From assembly GCF_030546755.1 (NCBI RefSeq), contig NZ_JAUOPE010000014.1:1-64000 (forward strand): 64,000 bases of DNA. Reading direction: 5' to 3'. The notes under the pieces were generated by a model. It made no database searches and was not told the origin of the DNA. It saw only the letters and a list, made by a program, of their open reading frames with translations. Of the stretch, positions 34,787 through 42,717 are shown piece after piece. Numbering within the stretch: position 1 is the stretch's first letter; every line of letters begins with the position of its first letter. This DNA is from Colwellia sp. 1_MG-2023 (GTDB taxonomy: Bacteria > Pseudomonadota > Gammaproteobacteria > Enterobacterales > Alteromonadaceae). Both the position numbers and the translations under genes were made by a program.

Positions 34787-36880
34787 TTAAAAACTATATG
34801 TTATTGGCGATAAGCCATCCCACTTAATTTCTTTTGTGTGACCATTATCTTGATTAATTGAGATAATAAATTTATCTTCTGAGCGTTGAACGCAAACATC
34901 AAAGTTTTCGTCAAATGCTCTAATGTTGTTTAAACACATATTATTCCAACCACTTGGTAGGTAAGGTGCTAAATTAAAGCGTTTGAAACCTGTAGGTTCA
35001 ATACCAAAAATGCCTTCCGTTACAACCCGCGCATATAATGAACTTTCTGCCGATAAATGCCGTTGATTTCCTTCTGGCCAAGCTTCTACTGCATAAGGCA
35101 CATGTTCACCTAATAAACGCTTGCGCGAATAATATTTAAAATAACGCATTGCAGTATCGGTTTCTTGGGCAGAAAAAATACCTCTGAAAGCATACAAGGT
35201 TGCCCGATCCCAAAATGTTTTATTGCCTGCTTCACTATAGATGCCGTCGGCACTCCAAAGTTTATCAGACAATAAAGCATCTAATGTGCCTTGTTTACGG
35301 TCGAAAATTCCAAAGGTTAATGGCAAGGCAATCCATGCTCTAAGTTTGTCATTTCCCTCATAATATTGATAAGTGTCATAACCTTGTACATTGGCACCGA
35401 AATAACCTTCAATATCGCTACGCAATGCTAACGCTCGTTGTTGATAATCTTCTGCAATAGCATTACGACCCAGTTCAATATTTAAATGAGCAGATGAAAT
35501 TAATGCGCCATAAGTCAGCATATTTGTACTTAAATTAACATCACCTGATGGAAAACGACCTTCTAATTCATCACTATCCGAAGCAATAACGCCATCTTTG
35601 GTTTGTTTGTTAAAGCTATAAGTAATGCACCAGTCAATGAGGGGTAACAGTTCTTTAGCTTGAGCTTTATCTGCTTTGGCTAAGGCATACCGGCTAGCGC
35701 CATAAGCGATCATTGCACAATCACCACGATCGCCGGCACCATCCCAAATATCATCGCCTTCAGCAATAATGGATGAAGGGATCCATTTTCCTTCATCGTT
35801 CATGAAGCGTGCAAAATGTCTGAAGCTATTTATCGCTGATTCATTACCCGTATCATCTCCTAAAAAGGGGAAAAAAGGATTGATATATTCGGCTTGGTCA
35901 TTCGCCCAAATTGCCGCGTAATAACGGCCGCCTCCAGGAGCGTGCATTAACCCGCCTTTTGTTCTAAAAATACTTTCGGCTGAGCGTAGTTTGGCAAAAT
36001 CGAACATCTTATTGATAATAGGATCGGGCGTAATCAGCTGAAGATTTTCTTGTAAACTGGCGACATATAACTGACGTTTTACAATTTCTTGTGTGCCATT
36101 AAATTCATTGGGTTGTCCTGATTTAGTGGCAACATATTGCACGGTAATATTGACAGATTCAGCTTTTGCTAATTCTACTTTCGTTACACCATCGCTTTTA
36201 GCGGTAATAGTATAAACACCATATACACCTTTATCGGCAGCTGTTTTTACCGAGTAATTCAGTGTTTTACTATCTATCGTAATAGGTTTGTTGCCGTGAT
36301 TAATTAATTGTAATTGTTCGATCATCACAGGCTTCGTCGTGCTAGGCGATAAGATGCGTGTTAACGTAACTTCTTGCCCAATATCACTTGTTAAAGTAAG
36401 CACACCATCAAATTTTACTTGCTTTAGTTGTTCTTGCTCGATGATTTGACCATTAATCGCAATAGTGGGTGATATAGCGAGAGGAAAATCATGAATTAAA
36501 CTTGCATGTGTGTCATTAGGAATGGTGCGAAGCATCGGCCAAACTAATTTACGGTTTAGTGATAAATTACCGTGCTCATCACTTCCATAATAAATAATTG
36601 CCGAGATTTGCTCGCCGCTAAACTCTAAGTGGTCTTCATGACTATCTTTGACTTGCCAGTGAATTGCATTTTCAGATAGCTGCCAACGATCCGCTAAGGT
36701 ATTAGCTAAACTTTCTAGTGACTTTTGTGCACTTTCTTTAGTAGCTGTGCTTTCCGCTGTTTGTTCACCACTAGAACAAGCTGCCAGTAATGAAAAAGAT
36801 GTGATTAATATTATAAGTCTTAACAAATCAAATACCTCAAAGTTGATTGCACAGAATGCAGATTGGTTATATTGAAGCAC
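34787..36880 (-). CDS. Six-hairpin glycosidase-like lipoprotein
   Basis: 697 aa in the longest frame. A lipobox LLAAC is preceded by a hydrophobic stretch. A better start may be the TTG at about 36826, with GAGG 12 bases upstream, giving a compact signal (LLRLIILITSFSLLAAC). The N-terminal half is a beta-sandwich; the rest has the (alpha/alpha)6 toroid pattern (WANDQAEYINPFFP, ASDSDELEGRFPSGDVN, FWDRATLYAFRG), as in GH families 63, 78 or 15-like enzymes. The exact family is uncertain. It stands between GH97 and the AraC regulator, all facing left. Confidence 0.75.
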   Translation of the reverse strand: MLQYNQSAFCAINFEVFDLLRLIILITSFSLLAACSSGEQTAESTATKESAQKSLESLANTLADRWQLSENAIHWQVKDSHEDHLEFSGEQISAIIYYGSDEHGNLSLNRKLVWPMLRTIPNDTHASLIHDFPLAISPTIAINGQIIEQEQLKQVKFDGVLTLTSDIGQEVTLTRILSPSTTKPVMIEQLQLINHGNKPITIDSKTLNYSVKTAADKGVYGVYTITAKSDGVTKVELAKAESVNITVQYVATKSGQPNEFNGTQEIVKRQLYVASLQENLQLITPDPIINKMFDFAKLRSAESIFRTKGGLMHAPGGGRYYAAIWANDQAEYINPFFPFLGDDTGNESAINSFRHFARFMNDEGKWIPSSIIAEGDDIWDGAGDRGDCAMIAYGASRYALAKADKAQAKELLPLIDWCITYSFNKQTKDGVIASDSDELEGRFPSGDVNLSTNMLTYGALISSAHLNIELGRNAIAEDYQQRALALRSDIEGYFGANVQGYDTYQYYEGNDKLRAWIALPLTFGIFDRKQGTLDALLSDKLWSADGIYSEAGNKTFWDRATLYAFRGIFSAQETDTAMRYFKYYSRKRLLGEHVPYAVEAWPEGNQRHLSAESSLYARVVTEGIFGIEPTGFKRFNLAPYLPSGWNNMCLNNIRAFDENFDVCVQRSEDKFIISINQDNGHTKEIKWDGLSPITYSF

Positions 36881-36968
36881 TTACTTGTTAAAAAAACTTA
36901 CTATAAATAAACAATAAACTCCTAAAAAACACTTTTTATTGGTGCGATAATTTATTTTATTTCACTGA

Positions 36969-37865
36969 TTAGGCACTGAGCTTAGCGTTAAAAGCATTTT
37001 GCCTAAACTGTAACGGTGTCATATTAAATTCTCGATGAAAAATATCATAAAAACGACTTACAGAGCCAAAGCCAGCTTCTAACGCTATATTTAATACTGC
37101 TTTATTCGTATCAATTAATAAGGCTTGCGCATGCTGTAAACGTAATTTGTTAGTGTATTGTTTTATCGATATTTTCATCACTTGATTAAATAACTTCATC
37201 GCATAATTTGGATGCAAGCCCGTATGTTGTGCAACATTCTCTATGGTGATTTTTTGATCGTAATTGTCCGCTATAAATTTTAAAATCGTGTGTATATGAG
37301 GTAAACCACTGACTAACGATTTTCGATCTAATTTTTTATCATTATTTGAAAGATTAAATAAACTGTATGTTTCAAGCGACATTCGCCGAATTCTGTTTCG
37401 AATTTCATCAACTACTTGTAATTTTAGTGATTCTTGGTTTTTCGATAGGTCATTCTCCCACATAAATGTTAGTGGGTGATCGGTTGGGTGTAGTCGATCA
37501 GCAACTAATACCTCACCGTTAAGAATCTCATCAATAAATTTATTCGGTAACTTCCAGGATAAAAAGGCTTGTAGTGGAATATAAATATTTACCATTTCAC
37601 CTACTCCTTTAGAAGCAATCATTTGATGAGGAATTGAAGCCCAGAAAATGATCATTCTTCCTTCCGGGACACTGATTTTCTTACCATTGATTAAATAGTC
37701 TGCTGAGCAATTAAATAAATAATTAATTTCAATATGGCCATGCCAATGGCTATATTCCATTATCTCAGGCTTATGCCTTTGAAAGCCAAAATTATGCTCT
37801 TGTCCTTGTATTTCTAGAGGACTATTTTCATTAAATACAATTCTATTTACCCAATCATTCATCAT
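36969..37865 (-). CDS. AraC-family regulator
   Basis: 298 aa: N-terminal cupin-like ligand domain (about 20-150, with HWHGHIEINYLF and IPEGRMIIFWASIPHQM-type strands) and C-terminal double helix-turn-helix (about 190-292; VAQHTGLHPNYAMKLF and IALEAGFGSVSRFYDIF). Similar regulators sense sugars and activate glycan-use operons. It faces away from the TonB receptor gene with about 305 bp between starts, a suitable place for control of both directions. Confidence 0.92.
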   Translation of the reverse strand: MMNDWVNRIVFNENSPLEIQGQEHNFGFQRHKPEIMEYSHWHGHIEINYLFNCSADYLINGKKISVPEGRMIIFWASIPHQMIASKGVGEMVNIYIPLQAFLSWKLPNKFIDEILNGEVLVADRLHPTDHPLTFMWENDLSKNQESLKLQVVDEIRNRIRRMSLETYSLFNLSNNDKKLDRKSLVSGLPHIHTILKFIADNYDQKITIENVAQHTGLHPNYAMKLFNQVMKISIKQYTNKLRLQHAQALLIDTNKAVLNIALEAGFGSVSRFYDIFHREFNMTPLQFRQNAFNAKLSA

Positions 37866-38170
37866 TATTTCCTTCTTTATAGCATGATTGAAATTACGTT
37901 AAATTTTCTATAAAAACAAACCAAATACTAGATTATGGGAATTAAATGTATATTTTCAGGATGATTGCTTTGAAGCCACTATTCATAAAGTAAATGGCAA
38001 TTTATGGTGAAGTAAAGATTATTAAATAATAAGAACTAGCACTTTTTTAGGAAGCTAAGCAAATTCAACTAGCGCTATATATTAACCAGCAAATATTCCA
38101 AATATAACTTTATTTGCCTTGATGCTAACAAAATAACAATACAATGCTGACAAATATAGGACTAGAAAAC

Positions 38171-40951
38171 ATGAAACCTAAATACCTTGCATATGCGATA
38201 AGTGCAGCTTTAGCTACTTCGGCTACAGCCTTTGCGACAGAAAAAGATACAAGTACAGAAGAAGAAATTGAAGTCATTCAAGTCACGGGCGTATTAAGTA
38301 GTTTAAAAGAAGCCCAAGAAATTAAAAAAATGTCAAATAATGTGATTGATGTGCTTGTTGCTGAAGATATTGGTAAATTTCCTGACTCAAATGTTGCAGA
38401 AGCGATGCAACGTATACCAGGGGTAAGTGTTTCTCGTGTTCATGGGGAAGGGCAGAAAGTGACCATTCGCGGATTAACCGGAGACTACAATGTAACCACG
38501 CTTAATGGACGTAAAATCGCTTCTGAAACCGTAGGTCGTGATTTTAATTATGACTTAATCGCCTCTGAACTTATCGGCGGTATTCAAGTGAACAAAACTC
38601 AAGCGGCACATCTTTCAGAAGGCGGCATAGGTGCGATAATTAATATTGAAACGCTCAAGCCATTAGATATTGGCAGCACCATAGCAGGCTCTGTAGAGGG
38701 CTATTATAATGAACGTTCTGAGCAAACAAGCCCACAAGCTTCTTTTCTGATCAGTGATACCTTTGCTAATGAAGAGTTCGGTGTGTTGTTTACGATGAAT
38801 CACACAGAGTCAAAAACACGATTCGATAGCCATTCAGCTCAATGGGGTTGGGGTGAATGGAGTATGAATGATCTTGTTCCAGGGTCAGATCCTGAAGAAA
38901 CTGTACGTTTTCCCAATTGGCCAAATATCACCGTTAGTACTGACGACCGCCAGCGAACAGGTGGTACGTTAGGGCTTCAATGGCGGCCAACCGCTGATCT
39001 TGACATTAATTTCGATGCGCTTTACACCAAGTATGAAATTGTCTCTACCGGCCATATGATTTCCTTAGCGCTCTTTGAAGGAACCAACCGCGATAATATT
39101 CAAAATATAACGATAGGCGAAAATGGCTTAGGCAATAGTATTACAATTGGTGAGCCTGGAAATATGGACTCTCCTGCTATTGCTGAATTATTAGAAGATC
39201 AACACCCAAGAGAAAGTGATACTTATCAACTAGGGATAAATGTTAATTACGTATTTGATAATTTTAACTTTAATTTTGATGCCGCTTACTCAGAAGCCGA
39301 AGATGCATCTGCAGAGGAAAGTTGGATTGTCGTTCGAACGGCAATCGATACATTAACCATGAATTGGGATAACGGCGAGCAAGTTCCCGATATTACTTTT
39401 GGTGACACGGTACTTGATGAACATATCGATTATGGTGCTTGGTATACACGTTTACAGGGCGATAAAGTAAAAGACAAAACTGCTCGATTAGTTTTTGACG
39501 GCAGCTATGAGCCTAATGAAAGTATTATTTCGCAAATATTATTTGGTACTGGTTATAACATGCAAGATAAAGGTAAAACCTTTTGGAATCAAAAAAATGC
39601 AAGTGCCTATACATCTGATGATTTTAGCATCATAGATGCCCCCGCCAGTGAAATGATCACGATTAATGGCAACCCTATGTGGGGACCTTTACCTGCTTCA
39701 GCATTAAACCCAAGCTCTTTCAGTAATTTTATGGGAGGCTCTGGCGCTAATTTACCTGATTCATGGGCAGGTATAAATATTGATGGCTTGTTTGATTATT
39801 ACCGTTCACTTGATAATGAAGCTTTCGAAGAATATCTTGTGCCTCGTCCATCATTAGAAGGGGGGAATACCTATGGGGTAAAAGAAGAAACCATTCACGC
39901 TTATGTTGAAGTGATTATTGAAGATGAAATGTTTGGCTTGCCTTATATGCTTGATTTAGGTTTACGTTATATTCAAACGGATGTTGAGTCATGGGGCTAT
40001 TCGCAAAACCCAGCAAATATTGCTTTTGATGCAAATGGTGTTATTACCGAAGCACATAAAGCAACCGGTTATGTAGAGTTCAATGGTGATTATGATAAGT
40101 TATTACCAAGCATGAACTTTAAAATTTCATTAACCGATGAAGTGGTATTTCGAGTTGCTTTATCTGAAGCAATGTCCCGTCCTCCATTAACTAATTTATC
40201 GCCAGTAACATCGATTTGGCAAGACGAAACTACGCTTAAAAATGGTTTATATCAGAATGATCCAGGGTTAGAGCCTTACTATGCGGAACAGTTTGATACG
40301 GCGATTGAATGGTATTATAGCGATTCGGGAACATTAAATTTTGCGACATTTTATAAAGAGTTGCATGGTTTTGTCGATTATCAACCAAGCCAACAAACCA
40401 TAGCAGGGCAATCGTTTGAAGTTACTAGTCCTTATAATGATGATGAAAATTCTTCGCGAATTCGTGGCTATGAAATTAATTGGTTGCAAACCTTTGATGA
40501 ATTTCTTCCTGAGTCTTTTGCAGGCTTTGGAGTTTCAGCCAACTATACTTTTAATAACTCAACATCAGGGCAATATGATGCTGATAATAATGAATTACCT
40601 TTTAAAGGGTTATCAGAACATCAATATAATATTGTCGCTTTCTATGAAAAACACGGTTTAATGGTGAATCTTGCCTATAATTATCGTTCAGAATACAGTT
40701 TAGGCACCGTATGGAGCCCTAAAATGCCAAGCTGGGCGGAAGCTGCGGTAGAAACTTTAGAAGTTGATGAATGGGGTGCACTTGATTTAAGTGCAAGCTA
40801 CGAAATTAATGAAAATGTTAGTATTACTTTTGATGGGAATAACCTGTTAGATCCTGATTTTGTTCAATATATCGATGGTGATAAAGGGTTTGTTGATTAC
40901 ATTTCTAGTTGGGGACGTAGTTATCGTGCTGGCATTCGAGTTAAATTTTAA
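38171..40951 (+). CDS. TonB-dependent receptor (proteobacterial type)
   Basis: 926 aa from the ATG at 38171 (AGGACTAG upstream, and a normal signal peptide AISAALATSATAFA); an ATG at 38144 is also in frame. Plug domain motifs EVIQVTGV, EDIGKFPDSNVAEAMQRIPGVS and the VTIRGL segment fit the TonB-Xanth-Caul group (TIGR01782 type), associated with uptake of glycans and other large ligands. The C-terminus ends in phenylalanine (RVKF) after GWGRSYRAG-type strands, as expected of the last barrel strand. With GH97, a glycosidase-like lipoprotein and AraC it forms a polysaccharide-use locus. Confidence 0.93.
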   Translation: MKPKYLAYAISAALATSATAFATEKDTSTEEEIEVIQVTGVLSSLKEAQEIKKMSNNVIDVLVAEDIGKFPDSNVAEAMQRIPGVSVSRVHGEGQKVTIRGLTGDYNVTTLNGRKIASETVGRDFNYDLIASELIGGIQVNKTQAAHLSEGGIGAIINIETLKPLDIGSTIAGSVEGYYNERSEQTSPQASFLISDTFANEEFGVLFTMNHTESKTRFDSHSAQWGWGEWSMNDLVPGSDPEETVRFPNWPNITVSTDDRQRTGGTLGLQWRPTADLDINFDALYTKYEIVSTGHMISLALFEGTNRDNIQNITIGENGLGNSITIGEPGNMDSPAIAELLEDQHPRESDTYQLGINVNYVFDNFNFNFDAAYSEAEDASAEESWIVVRTAIDTLTMNWDNGEQVPDITFGDTVLDEHIDYGAWYTRLQGDKVKDKTARLVFDGSYEPNESIISQILFGTGYNMQDKGKTFWNQKNASAYTSDDFSIIDAPASEMITINGNPMWGPLPASALNPSSFSNFMGGSGANLPDSWAGINIDGLFDYYRSLDNEAFEEYLVPRPSLEGGNTYGVKEETIHAYVEVIIEDEMFGLPYMLDLGLRYIQTDVESWGYSQNPANIAFDANGVITEAHKATGYVEFNGDYDKLLPSMNFKISLTDEVVFRVALSEAMSRPPLTNLSPVTSIWQDETTLKNGLYQNDPGLEPYYAEQFDTAIEWYYSDSGTLNFATFYKELHGFVDYQPSQQTIAGQSFEVTSPYNDDENSSRIRGYEINWLQTFDEFLPESFAGFGVSANYTFNNSTSGQYDADNNELPFKGLSEHQYNIVAFYEKHGLMVNLAYNYRSEYSLGTVWSPKMPSWAEAAVETLEVDEWGALDLSASYEINENVSITFDGNNLLDPDFVQYIDGDKGFVDYISSWGRSYRAGIRVKF

Positions 40952-41000
40952 GTTCTTTCATGCATTTTAATTTACAGGGATTATTTATCCGTATATCGTT

Positions 41001-41030
41001 GCCCACAATATAAATTGTGGGCTTTTTATT
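41001..41030 (+). terminator. Intrinsic terminator of the TonB receptor gene
   Basis: GCCCACAAT (41001-41009) pairs with ATTGTGGGC (41014-41022), followed by TTTTTATT. It lies 50 bases after the stop. Confidence 0.85.
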
Positions 41031-41084
41031 AGGTAAAATTTAACCAATGTAGCCATGTTTAACTGTTTAAACACCGTTAAAAAG

Positions 41085-41687
41085 CTACTTAGTAATTGAC
41101 GCTAATTCTAGTGTGACTTGGTCAATACCATATTTGGCGATTCTTCCTTTAAATTCGGCTTGTTTACTGCTTAATAACGAAATGCCTTCGACGATTAAAT
41201 CGTAGGCTTTCCATTGACCTGTCTTTTTATTTTTACGCATTTGAAAAGTCAGGTGAATATCAGGTTTGTTGTTATCGACAATTCTTGCATTAACAGATGC
41301 CATTTTATCTGAACTTTTTACATTGCCTTTTTCATATATAACCTTTTGATTATTATATTGATTTAAAGCTGAAGCATACGTTCTTATTAAATAATGGCGC
41401 ATCGATTGGGTAAACTTCTGTCGCTGTTCTTTTGTTGAACTTTTTAAGTGCTTACCTAATATTTTAAACGAGGCATATTTATAATCCACCGAAGGGATTA
41501 ACTCTTGTTCAACAATTTCACGCATTAATTCTGGAAACTTTTTTAATTCTTGCTGGCTACTCGCAATGCGACCAAATAACCGGTCACCGACCGATTTAAT
41601 TTCTTGATAGGGCGATAATGGTAATTGATTAGCTGCTTGTAGATTGAAAGCTAAAAATAGAATTAGTAGAGCCGTAAATTTTTTCAC
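41085..41687 (-). CDS. MlaC/Ttg2D-like phospholipid-binding protein
   Basis: 200 aa with a signal peptide (about 1-18). It fits the MlaC/Ttg2D family of periplasmic lipid carriers: the early EIKSVGDRLFGRI segment, FRE-type helix (ELMREIVEQELIPSVDYKYASFKILG), and a final KAYDLIVEGISLL. The rest of the Mla machinery (MlaA, B, D, E, F) is not nearby, so it is solitary. It is preceded by a palindrome matching one upstream of the TetR regulator gene, a strong hint that TetR controls it. Confidence 0.85.
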   Translation of the reverse strand: MKKFTALLILFLAFNLQAANQLPLSPYQEIKSVGDRLFGRIASSQQELKKFPELMREIVEQELIPSVDYKYASFKILGKHLKSSTKEQRQKFTQSMRHYLIRTYASALNQYNNQKVIYEKGNVKSSDKMASVNARIVDNNKPDIHLTFQMRKNKKTGQWKAYDLIVEGISLLSSKQAEFKGRIAKYGIDQVTLELASITK

Positions 41688-41734
41688 AGGATGACCTTCG
41701 AAATAGCAAAGAGTTAATATGAGGTATTCTACAT

Positions 41735-41748
41735 ACCGACCACTCGGT
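41735..41748. promoter_or_regulatory. TetR-type operator before the MlaC-like gene
   Basis: ACCGA-CCAC-TCGGT is an inverted repeat centred about 54 bases before the MlaC-like start (minus strand). The extended 18 bases from 41735 match the site at 42457-42474 at 14 positions. The form resembles known TetR/AcrR-family operators. Confidence 0.5.
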
Positions 41749-41837
41749 CTGTAAATGTTTTTTTAATATTTAATTGCTACTTTATTATTCGTAAATAGCA
41801 TATCAATGAGATGATGGGAGAATAAGATTGATTGATT

Positions 41838-42422
41838 TTACTTTTTTAATTGCCTGATGTAGCGGCAAAGCTCGGCATTAACTTTACTCGATAGTTCTTT
41901 ATTTTTTGCACTTTTACTCAAGCTTGTGGAACCATGAAAGCAAGAAACAATGAAATACGCCACTTGGTTGAAATCGAGTTCATCTCTTAATTGGCTTGCA
42001 ACACGTTGTAGGTTAACGGCAATTAAATGATTGAGTTGTTGTTGCATATTGAGAATTCTTAAACGGAAACCTTCATCGATACCTGACATTTCTTGGCAAA
42101 GGTTATTGAGAGGGCAGCCACAAATGACTTCGTCACAGCTCATTTCATTCGACATGTTTTCAAAGAAGTCGCACAGGCTTTCAATGGGATCATCTGTTTC
42201 AACTGCTGGTGCCCACATCGATAAAAACATCGGCGTGTATATTTCTTCAAATACGGCATAACCTAATTCCATTTTATTTTCGAAATGGTGATATAAACAG
42301 CCTTTAGAAATATTACAGCGTTTTAGGATGATAGAAAGACTGGTAGCGGTGAATCCATTGTGATGGATTTCATCGGCACTAACTTCTAATATTTTTTGAC
42401 GTGTTTGTTCTGCATCTCTCAT
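41838..42422 (-). CDS. TetR-family regulator
   Basis: 194 aa from the ATG at 42422, chosen because GAGG lies 8 bases upstream; a TTG at 42461 is in frame but overlaps the putative operator. N-terminal helix-turn-helix (about 10-55; TATSLSIILKRCNISKGCLYHHF) and a C-terminal ligand domain with CGCPLNNLCQEMS, seen in the TetR subgroup that includes AcuR/NemR-like proteins (cysteine-rich). The two operator-like palindromes suggest control of itself and of the MlaC-like gene. Confidence 0.9.
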   Translation of the reverse strand: MRDAEQTRQKILEVSADEIHHNGFTATSLSIILKRCNISKGCLYHHFENKMELGYAVFEEIYTPMFLSMWAPAVETDDPIESLCDFFENMSNEMSCDEVICGCPLNNLCQEMSGIDEGFRLRILNMQQQLNHLIAVNLQRVASQLRDELDFNQVAYFIVSCFHGSTSLSKSAKNKELSSKVNAELCRYIRQLKK

Positions 42423-42456
42423 ATCGAAAACCTCATCATTCGATAAAAACATTCTA

Positions 42457-42474
42457 ACCAACCAAGCGGTTTGT
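42457..42474. promoter_or_regulatory. Operator-like site before the TetR gene
   Basis: ACCAACCAAGCGGTTTGT matches the site before the MlaC-like gene (41735-41752) at 14 of 18 positions. It lies 35 bases upstream of the preferred TetR start. Its own dyad symmetry is weaker, so binding may be weaker too. Confidence 0.4.
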
Positions 42475-42491
42475 TACTAGCGTTATTTTAC

Positions 42492-42605
42492 TTATTTGTA
42501 CAAGTGTTCTGAAAATTGCAATAGAAAGCTAGTTATTTGCTTAATAAATTCAGGACGCTTTTCATAAGCAATTTTGCTAATACTCAGTTGGTCAATAAGC
42601 ATCAT
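42492..42605 (-). CDS. Possible small ORF or gene remnant
   Basis: 37 codons from the ATG at 42605, hydrophilic and helical (MLIDQLSISKIAYEKRPEFI..., then a hydrophobic helix SFLLQF). Upstream the same frame stays open a few codons to a TGA. No ribosome-binding site is clear, so it could be a remnant of a larger gene lost between TetR and the 787-aa gene. Confidence 0.25.
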   Translation of the reverse strand: MMLIDQLSISKIAYEKRPEFIKQITSFLLQFSEHLYK

Positions 42606-42717
42606 TAGCTGTCTATAGCTTCAATCGCCTAGATAGTTCATCCATCATCCATCATCTCTGCATTTTTTATATGCTCAAGAGTTAGCTTTTTTTATTACGT
42701 TACTTTAATTACTCATT

